From NCBI RefSeq assembly GCF_000620085.1, contig NZ_JHVJ01000005.1, positions 186,001 through 250,000 of the forward strand: 64,000 nucleotides of DNA. Direction: 5' to 3'. The stretch is from Marinobacterium jannaschii DSM 6295 (GTDB lineage: Bacteria; Pseudomonadota; Gammaproteobacteria; Pseudomonadales; Balneatricaceae). A program made the position numbers and the translations under genes. The notes beneath the pieces are model-generated. The model ran no database searches. It had not been told where the DNA came from and saw only the letters and a list, made by a program, of their open reading frames with translations. The first letter of the stretch is position 1. Each line of letters begins with the position of its first letter. Positions 9,273 to 16,928 of the stretch are shown one piece after another.

Positions 9273-9973
9273 TTCTGCTTCACCTCCAGGGTCCGTTGCC
9301 GCAGTGTTCTGGTCTCGTACCTGCGCTGGCCAATCGGGTTGTCATAGCCAACCCCCTTCTCAAGTATGCAACCGACGGGACAGAGTTCGACCGCCTCACG
9401 TACCTGATCCGGCGGCATTGCGTCAGCCAGTCCGATATCCAGTTCGATCTGTGCCCTATCGCCACGCTGGCTGATGCTGAAGATCTTCTGCCCGCCTTCC
9501 CGGTCACGGACAAATTCAACGCAGCGCTGGCAGAAGATACAGCGGTCCCGTTCCAGCCAAATATTTTTTGCCCTCACCTCACGCGGGTGTTTCGAAAACC
9601 GATAGGGAAAGCGCGAGACCATCATGCCTATCTCATAGCCCACCGCCTGTAGGTCGCAGCGACCGCTCTTTTCACAGCTCGGACAGTTGTGATTGCCTTC
9701 GACGAAGAGGATTTCCACCAGCGCCTTGCGCAGATCGGCGATCTGCGGCGCACTGACCTCAACCTGCATCCCCTCACAGGCCGGCACGCTGCAGGCTGCC
9801 ATAACATTGCCATCAACCCTGACTGAACAGATACGGCAGGTGCCCAGACAGCGCTTGCCACGGACATAACAGAGACTGGGAATATAGACACCGTTATCGG
9901 CGGCCACGTCGATCAGGGGTGTGCCCGCTTCACAAGCGACGGCCTGACCGTCGATGGTTATCTCGATGCTCAT
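9269..9973 (-). CDS. hoxU: Hydrogenase diaphorase iron-sulfur subunit HoxU
   Basis: This 234-residue protein resembles the N-terminal part of NuoG and links HoxF to HoxY. It begins with a [2Fe-2S] ferredoxin domain (SLCYVRGKRCLGTCRICSVR). The His/Cys motif NHNCPSCEKSGRCDLQ follows, and then a 4Fe-4S motif, RCIFCQRCVEF with a further CPVGC. The cluster set is that of HoxU; the longer molybdopterin-like domain of NuoG is absent, as expected. Its start overlaps hoxF by 4 bases (ATGA) and its end overlaps hoxY by 4. It acts in the cytoplasm as the electron wire of the NAD-reducing hydrogenase. Confidence 0.95.
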   Translation of the reverse strand: MSIEITIDGQAVACEAGTPLIDVAADNGVYIPSLCYVRGKRCLGTCRICSVRVDGNVMAACSVPACEGMQVEVSAPQIADLRKALVEILFVEGNHNCPSCEKSGRCDLQAVGYEIGMMVSRFPYRFSKHPREVRAKNIWLERDRCIFCQRCVEFVRDREGGQKIFSISQRGDRAQIELDIGLADAMPPDQVREAVELCPVGCILEKGVGYDNPIGQRRYETRTLRQRTLEVKQK

Positions 9974-11781
9974 TTCGCCTTCTCCCCGATTAGTTCGATC
10001 CGTGCCTTGCCGTAACCGGACAGTGCTGCGTCCAGATCAAATGAGGGCAGCAGCGATCCTTTTTGTTCCATCAGCTTGTCGCGGTAGACCTCCGGGAATT
10101 TCGCCAGCGTAGAAAGAATCGGATTGGGTGACGTTGCACCCAGACCGCAACGGCTGGTATTGCTTATCAGCTTGCCCCAGCTGACTACTTCATCCAGATC
10201 CTGCTGGCAGGCCCGCCCGTCGATCAGTCGCTCTATCTTGTGCTGTAGCTCTATATTGCCGGCGCGACAGGGTGTGCAGATACCACAGGATTCATCGACG
10301 AAAAACTGCATAAAGTGACGTACGATCCGCAGCAGGTCACGTTTGCGGTTAAACAGCATCAGCGAGCCATTACAGGATAGATCGCTATAGGCGAATACTC
10401 GCTCGCGTTCGTGTTCGGCATTGACGCATTCACCGGAAGGACCACTGACCTGCACCGCCCAGGGATTGACCGCTCCTACCAGGGCCAGCACTTTACCGAG
10501 GCTGACACCCCACTCGATCTCGTAGATACCCGGGCGCTTACAATCACCGGATACGCTGAGCAGACGGGTACCGCTGGAGTCCTCAGTGCCGAGTGCTGCA
10601 TACCAGTCCGCGCCCATATCCAGCAGCCGCGTAACGGAGGCGAAGGTCTCAACGTTATTGACGACGGTCGGCATACCGAGATAACCCTGCTGTACCGGAA
10701 ATGGCGGCTTCAGCCGGGGCGTGCCGCGCTTGCCCTCGCAGGATTCGATCAGCGCCGATTCATCGCCGCAGATATAGGCACCTGCCCCCATCTGAATACG
10801 GATATCAAAGTCAAAACCCCGTCGACCGGCGATGGCCTGGCCCAGCAGTCCCTGGTCACGCAACTGTTGCAGCTGCGCTTCGAGGTAGGCTTTGAGATAG
10901 CTGTATTCACAGCGCAGGTAGATAATCCCTTGCCGTGCACCGATCGCCCGGGCGGCGATAATCATCCCAGCCACAACCTCTTTCGGTGAGCGGGTCAGCA
11001 GTACCCGGTCCTTGAACGTACCCGGCTCGCCCTCATCGGCGTTGCAGATCACATATTTGGTATCGCCCGCTGCCTCACGGCAAAGGCGCCACTTCAATCC
11101 CGTAGAGAATCCGGCTCCGCCGCGCCCGCGCAGCTTCGAAGCGGTTACGGCTGCGATCACCTCTTCGGGATCAGACGATAGGCAACGCCTGAGCAGAGCT
11201 TCCAGGTCGATGTTGTTCTGAAAAAATACCGGGCCGGACTGGCGGATATTGCTCGCCACCATATTGTCGACGTAGCTGATATCGCCCCTTGGCAGCTGTT
11301 TGGGGTTAACGATCTGCTGCGGTGTCTCCCCCTGCTTAAGACGGCGGATGATCTTACTCACCTTTTCCGGCGTCAGTCGGGTAAAGACCACATCATCTAC
11401 CAGCATCGCAGGTCCCTGATCGCTCAGGCCGATACAGGCCGTATCAAACAGGCCAAAGGTCTGGCTGGAGTCCACCGTGCCCATGCGTGTTCCTGCTGCC
11501 TGTTCGAGGGCCTCACGCACCTGCTGATATCCGTTGATGCGCGAAATAACCGTATCACTGAGGTAGATGCGGTACTTTCCGCAAGGCTGGTCATGGAAGA
11601 AGTGATAGAAGGAACTGGTCTCACGGATATCGCCGCGCGACATATTCAGCCCCCTGGCCAGTTCCGTGACCGCCTTGTCCGGTATATAGCCATGCCGTCG
11701 CTGAACCTGCCAGAGCATATCGATCAGACGGGTACGATCTGACGCGTACTGTTTTAGTATCGAGACGATTTCACGCTTCAT
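9970..11781 (-). CDS. hoxF: NAD(H)-oxidoreductase subunit HoxF of the [NiFe]-hydrogenase (NuoE-like plus NuoF-like)
   Basis: This flavoprotein reduces NAD+ with electrons from H2. The open frame extends further upstream, but the start at 11781 (MKREIVSIL) has AAGGGG at the right distance and gives 603 residues, close to the known HoxF size. Residues 1-170 are a NuoE-like domain. The rest is NuoF-like, with RGRGGAGFSTGLKW (NADH site), CNADEGEPGTF (FMN site) and SCGICTPCRAG plus a later RCGLG cysteine ([4Fe-4S]). The NuoE-like part keeps only two cysteines (C67 and C116); the NuoE ligand positions appear as S75, S80, C116 and S120, so its [2Fe-2S] cluster may be altered or missing. There is no separate hoxE gene. 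It is the first gene of hoxFUYHW. Confidence 0.94.
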   Translation of the reverse strand: MKREIVSILKQYASDRTRLIDMLWQVQRRHGYIPDKAVTELARGLNMSRGDIRETSSFYHFFHDQPCGKYRIYLSDTVISRINGYQQVREALEQAAGTRMGTVDSSQTFGLFDTACIGLSDQGPAMLVDDVVFTRLTPEKVSKIIRRLKQGETPQQIVNPKQLPRGDISYVDNMVASNIRQSGPVFFQNNIDLEALLRRCLSSDPEEVIAAVTASKLRGRGGAGFSTGLKWRLCREAAGDTKYVICNADEGEPGTFKDRVLLTRSPKEVVAGMIIAARAIGARQGIIYLRCEYSYLKAYLEAQLQQLRDQGLLGQAIAGRRGFDFDIRIQMGAGAYICGDESALIESCEGKRGTPRLKPPFPVQQGYLGMPTVVNNVETFASVTRLLDMGADWYAALGTEDSSGTRLLSVSGDCKRPGIYEIEWGVSLGKVLALVGAVNPWAVQVSGPSGECVNAEHERERVFAYSDLSCNGSLMLFNRKRDLLRIVRHFMQFFVDESCGICTPCRAGNIELQHKIERLIDGRACQQDLDEVVSWGKLISNTSRCGLGATSPNPILSTLAKFPEVYRDKLMEQKGSLLPSFDLDAALSGYGKARIELIGEKAK

Positions 11782-11952
11782 TTCATTGGCCCCTTGCTTA
11801 CAGATCGTATCCTCAAACCAAGAGATACAGAGGGAAGACCCCTTTAACTGTAGACCTGACCGACGCAATGGTGCGTTTTCGCAGAAGCCTGAAGTGCGCT
11901 AATTCAAATTATGAAGGCGCAGTTAGACAGCGCTGGGGATGCCGCTCTTGGC

Positions 11953-13659
11953 TCACAATAGCTCCGACACCAGCGCCGGACTGAGCAATCCAAGCAGGTC
12001 TGCCATCTCAGGATTGGCCAGTTGCTTGCGCAATAAAGCAGGTTCTTGTTCGTTAGGCGCCCCATCGCGAAAGCTAAGGTAGCATTCATGGCTGATCGGA
12101 TCGCAGAAATGCACTTCGGGTATTTCCCGGATACAACGCCGGATAAAACCAAGGTTAGCCGACACCGCCATCTTTTCTGCGTCCGGGTACACCTCCTGCG
12201 GCGATCGGGCGCGGATATTGATTTTGCGATAGCGCTCCATATTCACCAACAGCATCGGCTTGTAGATCGAGATCTGTTTCTGATTACCACGCGCGATGGT
12301 TTCCGGGAACGTACCCTTGGGAACACTGTTATCGAGGAATTCATAGCGAAAGTCCGGTCGCTCATGGGCCAGCCACTTGAAGAGGATCTTCGGCATCCCT
12401 TCGTAGGCTTCGACGCTGTGTCCGAGAAAATCCTCTACCGCCTTATAGCGCCCCTTAATCAGTCCCCGCTCCCAGCCACGCTCCACCGTGGCCTCCGGCG
12501 GTGTCACCACAAAATACATAAAGAGGGTTTCGACATACTCGGCGTAAGTGCCATGCAGCACGCGCGAGATACGCTCAGTAGAGAAACTGTCAAAACGAAA
12601 GCGGTCCACCAGAAGGTGCGGAATCGACTGGTAGCGCTGCGCCTTATCTCGAATGTAGCGATCCAGCTTGGCGTCAATAATCACCACTTCATCACTACTA
12701 AAAGGCCCGGCATATTTATAGGCCTCGCCCAGGGCTTCGTAATCCAGTAACAGGCGGCGCCAGATATCGGGGCTGATGGTGGCGTAGCAGTCTGTGGCCA
12801 CGCCACGCTCCTGCATCATGCGGTCCAGCATCGGGCGCAACGAACTTTTACCCGCTGCCGATGCGCCTTTCAGGCTGAACAGAGCCGGGCTGGCGACGTT
12901 GCGGATCAGGCCATAGCCTTGTGCCTCTGCAGCGCAGTCGATCATCGGCTGAATCAACCGGCCAATTTCACGGCTGCCATAGCCGTTCAGCGTGTGCTGG
13001 CTCACCAGCCTGACCAGAAAGTCTCTGTCATTTCCCAGATAGCCACTGCGGCTACTGGTACTGCCCAGCACCCGGTAAAGACTGTGATAGATTGCGCTTT
13101 CCAGTGGATCTGTCGCTGCAATGCCTTTTTCCCGATACTCGCTGATCACACGGAAGACTTTTTCGCTGGACGACTCGGCTGGAACAGCTGGTATTGTGTG
13201 ACGGGATGAAAACAGGCGCTGCCAAAACCCCCTTTCAGGCGCGGGAGTTCTTTCAGTATGAAACAGGGTCTGATCGAGAATCCGGCCGATCTGTTGCCGT
13301 AACTGTTGCCTCAGCTGTGCATAGGCCTGTTCGATCTCGGCCATCTCCGGCTGGATATACTGCTGTAAGATCTGAAGTGTCATTCGCCGGAAGTTCTTAC
13401 CCAGATCTTCCTCAAGTTCACCTTCCAGTACCACCAGATCGGCAGTCACCCGGACAATCAGTTCGTGCAGCACCAGCCGCTGCGGCTTAAACGCGACCAA
13501 CTCCTCATAGTTGAGACCCGTGAGCTGTTTCAGCTCTTCAATATCGGCGATATCGCTCTCAACGTTTGCTGAGCAGGCAATGGTTTTATAACCGAGATAG
13601 GCCGCGGGAATCTCGGTTTCAATGCCGGGATTCCAGGCCGAGAAATTAGCTGTTTCCAT
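11953..13659 (-). CDS. Uncharacterised P-loop protein with zeta-toxin/kinase-like domain, upstream of hox
   Basis: I do not recognise a named family. The start at 13659 (METANFSAWNPG) has AGGAG and AAGG upstream and gives 568 residues; the frame continues to a weaker TTG. The N-terminal 150 residues are helical and rich in Glu, Gln and Leu, with no membrane segment. A Walker A motif, LFSLKGASAAGKSSL, places the nucleotide-binding lysine at about K271. It is followed by TISPDIWRRLLLDY and VVIIDAKLDRY, a layout like zeta-toxin or other small-molecule kinases. The C-terminal 200 residues have no recognisable domain. It lies 171 bp upstream of hoxF on the same strand and could be co-transcribed with the hydrogenase. 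Kinase-type nucleotide binding is likely; substrate and link to hydrogenase are unknown. Confidence 0.7.
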   Translation of the reverse strand: METANFSAWNPGIETEIPAAYLGYKTIACSANVESDIADIEELKQLTGLNYEELVAFKPQRLVLHELIVRVTADLVVLEGELEEDLGKNFRRMTLQILQQYIQPEMAEIEQAYAQLRQQLRQQIGRILDQTLFHTERTPAPERGFWQRLFSSRHTIPAVPAESSSEKVFRVISEYREKGIAATDPLESAIYHSLYRVLGSTSSRSGYLGNDRDFLVRLVSQHTLNGYGSREIGRLIQPMIDCAAEAQGYGLIRNVASPALFSLKGASAAGKSSLRPMLDRMMQERGVATDCYATISPDIWRRLLLDYEALGEAYKYAGPFSSDEVVIIDAKLDRYIRDKAQRYQSIPHLLVDRFRFDSFSTERISRVLHGTYAEYVETLFMYFVVTPPEATVERGWERGLIKGRYKAVEDFLGHSVEAYEGMPKILFKWLAHERPDFRYEFLDNSVPKGTFPETIARGNQKQISIYKPMLLVNMERYRKINIRARSPQEVYPDAEKMAVSANLGFIRRCIREIPEVHFCDPISHECYLSFRDGAPNEQEPALLRKQLANPEMADLLGLLSPALVSELL

Positions 13660-13919
13660 GACTGCCTTACTCCTGATCACCGACAATCCTGTTAATTAGA
13701 CAGCTTATCACAGGCGCAGAAGTGTGCATTTTGGCTCCCGACGTCAGGAAACCTGGCTACGGCATATTCCCCCGGCTAAGGTAACAGCCGCTTTTATAAC
13801 AAAACAGTCAGCAACGTTGTGCAAAACAGGAACCGGGCAAGCCTGCGAACGGTCGTCATGCAGGCTGGATAAGAGATGGGCTGAACACCGGCATTGATCC
13901 CGGCATTCAGCCAGCACGA

Positions 13920-14165
13920 TTATGAGAGTGAGCTGAGGTGCAACTTAATTGCTTCGTAAACATCAGGCAGAACCACGCCCTTGTCAGCGACCAGTTCATT
14001 CACCAGGGCGATCAGCGCCTGCTGTGAGTCACTGTCTGCGGTTGCAAACCAGGCTGCGGCTTTTTCAGCGCACTGCTCCGGGCTGTCGTCCTGCCCCAAT
14101 TCAATCCCCAGCGCGATCAAACGGTCGCGAAAGTCGTCCTGATCAATCAGGTCAGCAATCATCAT
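13920..14165 (-). CDS. Small acidic hypothetical protein (81 aa)
   Basis: An 81-residue frame begins with two consecutive ATG codons; the first is at 14165, with GGAG nine bases upstream. The product is acidic, contains several Asp/Glu-rich turns (LIDQDDFRDRL, QDDSPEQCAEKAAAWF) and looks fully helical, without signal peptide or membrane segment. I recognise no family. It lies alone between the kinase-like gene and the BCCT terminator. The biased, protein-like composition and plausible ribosome site support a real gene, but no function can be given. Confidence 0.6.
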   Translation of the reverse strand: MMIADLIDQDDFRDRLIALGIELGQDDSPEQCAEKAAAWFATADSDSQQALIALVNELVADKGVVLPDVYEAIKLHLSSLS

Positions 14166-14340
14166 ATTCTTATACTCCGCACTAATCAGATACCTGCCCG
14201 ATAAGGGGACTCGGTATCTCTGAAATCTGGCGCCACTTTACTCGGCGTGTCGTGACCGGGGCAATGCTGTTGTCGCTAAGAGAACAGTCTTATGCCGCTC
14301 CCGGTCAAGGACCGCCAACCGCAATTTCTGGCAGGCAATA

Positions 14341-14369
14341 AAAAACGGAGGCCGAAGCCTCCGTCTTTT
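14341..14369 (-). terminator. Rho-independent terminator after the BCCT gene
   Basis: An 8-bp stem, ACGGAGGC (14345-14352) with GCCTCCGT (14357-14364), closes a CGAA loop. Five A on the left give the U-tract for minus-strand transcripts. It ends about 20 bases after the BCCT stop codon. Confidence 0.88.
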
Positions 14370-14390
14370 ACCGGCAAGTTAGCTTATCGC

Positions 14391-15965
14391 TTACTTGCTT
14401 TCACCCTTCAGGCCGCGCATCAGGCTGACACACATCAGCAGCAGTACGACGGTGAATGGCAGACCTACTGTGATCGCACCTGCCTGCAGTGCAGTCAGAG
14501 CGTCAGCACCACCACCATACAGCAGTACGCCAGCGATCAGACCCACCATCACAGCCCAGAAGATGCGCTGTGCAACAGGAGAGTCAGTACGACCGCCTGC
14601 AGTGATAGAGTCGATTACCAGAGAACCGGAGTCAGAAGAGGTGATGAAGAATACCAGTACCAGTACGATACCCAGGACAGAGGTAATCTCAGCCATTGGC
14701 AGGTTAGCCAGCATGTGGAACATAGCCAGAGATACGTCGCCCACACCGTTAGTCAGCTCGCCAACTCCGTTCTGGATCTGATCCAGAGCGGAACCACCAA
14801 ACGCAGCCATCCATACAGCAGATACGATGGTTGGGATAACCAGTACAGCTGTCATGAACTCACGTACGGTACGGCCTTTAGATACGCGCGCAATGAACAT
14901 ACCTACGAATGGAGACCAGGATACCCACCAGGCCCAGTAGAACACAGTCCAGCCTTTGTACCAGGTCTGGTCTTCACGACCGATCCAGTTACTCAGCGGG
15001 ATGATATTTTCTACGTAGCTACCCACCAGCGTACCGAAGCTACCGAAGATAGCACCGGTTGCACCGAACACGATGATAAACAGGCACAGAGCCGCAGCGA
15101 TCAGCATGTTGATGTTACTCAGCAGCTTAACACCGCCATCCAGGCCGCGCGCTACAGAGAACAGCGCAACACAAGTTACCGCGATGATAACTGCGATCTG
15201 AGTGCCGATACCGTTGTCAGCGCCGAACAGGTGGCTCAGGCCACTGGTCGCCTGCTGAGCACCGAAGCCCAGAGAAGTCGCCAGACCGAAGATAGTTGCC
15301 AGTACAGCAACGATATCGATTACATGCCCCAGCGGCCCCCATACACGCTCGCCAAATAGCGGGTAGAACGCAGAACGGATGGTCAGTGGCAGACCTTTGT
15401 TATAGGTGAAGAAAGCCAGTGCCAGTGCAACAACACCGTAGATCGCCCATGGGTGCAGGCCCCAGTGGAACATGGTCGCGCCCATTGCCATAGCCGCACC
15501 TTCAGGGGTGTTAGGCTCAGCGCCAAGAGGCGTACCGTACCAGTTGGTGTAGTAAGCCACAGGCTCGGCCACACTCCAGAACATCAGGCCGATGCCCATA
15601 CCGGCTGCAAACAACATGGCAAACCAGGAAGCCCGGGAATACTCAGGCTTTGCGTTTGCACCGCCAAGGCGGATCTTACCGACAGGCAATAGAATCAGCG
15701 AGATACAGAAGATGACAAAGATATTGCCACCGATCATGAACAGCCAATCAAAATTCTCGATTGACCAGCCACGGGCTCCTACCAGCATTTCTTTCGCCTG
15801 AGCAGGAAACATCAGGGTGGCGATAACAAATACCAGGATGGCAATTGTGCTAACCGCAAATACCGGGGCATAAATGTTCATGCCCATTACCTGAATATTG
15901 TCCTGGCCCGCCTGATAATCCGTATCGTACGGATCACTGGCAACGTGTTGGTTCATATCATTCAT
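14391..15965 (-). CDS. BCCT-family betaine/choline/carnitine transporter
   Basis: This 524-residue inner-membrane transporter of the betaine-choline-carnitine family takes up quaternary ammonium compounds, usually with Na+ or H+. The family marks are GMGIGLMFWSVAEPVAYY near residue 122, HWGLHPWAIYG near 168, and WAWWVSWSPFVGMFIARVSKGRTVREF-type sequence near 350, which carries the aromatic residues of the substrate pocket. About twelve membrane helices can be counted. N- and C-terminal tails are short compared with osmotically gated BetP, so osmosensing through a long C-terminal domain is unlikely. AGGAG lies 8 bases before the ATG. With gbcAB in the same window, glycine betaine is the best guess for the substrate, but choline or carnitine remain possible. 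Confidence 0.93.
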   Translation of the reverse strand: MNDMNQHVASDPYDTDYQAGQDNIQVMGMNIYAPVFAVSTIAILVFVIATLMFPAQAKEMLVGARGWSIENFDWLFMIGGNIFVIFCISLILLPVGKIRLGGANAKPEYSRASWFAMLFAAGMGIGLMFWSVAEPVAYYTNWYGTPLGAEPNTPEGAAMAMGATMFHWGLHPWAIYGVVALALAFFTYNKGLPLTIRSAFYPLFGERVWGPLGHVIDIVAVLATIFGLATSLGFGAQQATSGLSHLFGADNGIGTQIAVIIAVTCVALFSVARGLDGGVKLLSNINMLIAAALCLFIIVFGATGAIFGSFGTLVGSYVENIIPLSNWIGREDQTWYKGWTVFYWAWWVSWSPFVGMFIARVSKGRTVREFMTAVLVIPTIVSAVWMAAFGGSALDQIQNGVGELTNGVGDVSLAMFHMLANLPMAEITSVLGIVLVLVFFITSSDSGSLVIDSITAGGRTDSPVAQRIFWAVMVGLIAGVLLYGGGADALTALQAGAITVGLPFTVVLLLMCVSLMRGLKGESK

Positions 15966-16022
15966 CCAACTACTCCTAGGTCTCTTTTTTTTATTATCGA
16001 CGGCAGTTTAACCGGCACCTGT

Positions 16023-16035
16023 GTACAGCTTGTAC
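16023..16035. promoter_or_regulatory. Inverted repeat upstream of the BCCT gene
   Basis: GTACA-GCT-TGTAC is a perfect 5-bp inverted repeat placed some 58 bases before the BCCT start codon, a usual place for an operator. No regulator can be named. Repeats of this size also arise by chance. Confidence 0.3.
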
Positions 16036-16314
16036 CACAGCTCACCAATTAACCGACAGCAACCTGATCCATGGTACGGCCTTCAAGACATCCCTATTTG
16101 CTGCAAGCGACATAGGCATTGCCAAAAGCAACGAATATACGACAGCCTTACCCGTAAACGACAAAAACTTCATATAGCGAAAGATGATTCACCTGAGAAA
16201 TTAACGTTTAGGATTCTAATGTTATTTACCAATCGATAAAGGACATCCCTGCCCGAGGCCGCCGACTATACGGAAGTTGAACTTAGGGTTAAACCTATAT
16301 CCCTTTGAATTCAA

Positions 16315-16348
16315 ATAAAAAAAGCCCGATCCGGGCAGATCGGGCTAA
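16315..16348 (-). terminator. Terminator-like hairpin, minus strand
   Basis: A perfect 9-bp stem AGCCCGATC (16323-16331) / GATCGGGCT (16338-16346) encloses CGGGCA, with an A-run to its left that would be a U-tract in a minus-strand RNA. The nearest recognised minus-strand gene upstream is the glycosyltransferase, whose stop is almost 600 bases away. Confidence 0.7.
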
Positions 16349-16522
16349 AGCTTGCAGTTCTCTGGACGTACTCTGCTGTTTACAGAATCCAGGAACGGGG
16401 GGTTTGGTGTGGCCACGTTATGCCAGTAACGGGCACTGCGTCATACTACCCGGCCATCAGATCGCCAACATCGTAAAGTCGGCGTCTATACCACTGGCAA
16501 CGACAAGCCCCGAATAAAAAGC

Positions 16523-16552
16523 AAAAAAAAACCGACCCCCAAAGGGATCGGT
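16523..16552 (-). terminator. Second terminator-like hairpin, minus strand
   Basis: ACCGACCCC pairs with GGGATCGGT apart from one mismatch, preceded on the plus strand by a run of nine A (U-tract for the minus strand). It is the nearer candidate terminator for the glycosyltransferase transcript, still about 380 bases after its stop. Confidence 0.6.
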
Positions 16553-16928
16553 CCAAGAGCCGTGATTGAATGCCTGGATGAGGCATATCGTGCAACCCTG
16601 AGAGGGGAAAACACGGATTAGTGCAAGAAGACAACATGCCGGCCAAGACCGGCAATGCCATGGTTATCTACATTAAACTCCCCAGTTATGCAGCTAACCT
16701 GTGCCATCGCGTCTGGTATGTGGACATACCCAAAGCCCTGTAGAAATAGCTTCTGGTACATACTTTCGTCGAAAGCGTTAAGCCATGCTATCGCCTTTCC
16801 CCGGCAACAAGAATGCTCAAAATCGCCGCCTGAAAACCTGACAACGACAGCCTGTCTGCATGCGACCCGCTGCCAGGGGAATAAAGTCGCGGTCAGACAA
16901 CCAGTAGAAAATAGCGGTCGCGGCTCGG

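Larger units (their letters stand above)
15966..16928. other. 963-bp stretch without a convincing gene; palindrome and two terminator-like hairpins
   Basis: Open frames here are short and lack protein-like composition on both strands. Three structures are visible. GTACA-GCT-TGTAC (16023-16035) lies about 58 bases before the BCCT start and could be an operator. AGCCCGATC/GATCGGGCT (16323-16346) is flanked by an A-run. A third hairpin built on ACCGACCCC/GGGATCGGT (about 16531-16552, one mismatch) is preceded by nine A. The last two would terminate minus-strand transcripts, such as that of the glycosyltransferase or a small RNA made between them. Confidence 0.5.

Noticed and set aside
11953-14165. 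Zeta-like protein plus the 81-residue gene as a toxin-antitoxin pair
   Set aside because: They are 260 bases apart, the large protein is much longer than zeta toxins with extra domains, and the small protein shows no epsilon-like feature.
14292-15359. A long plus-strand frame (355 codons) opposite the BCCT gene
   Set aside because: It mirrors codon bias of the real minus-strand gene, is rich in Gln/Tyr/His/Ser without hydrophobic core pattern, and lacks a ribosome site.
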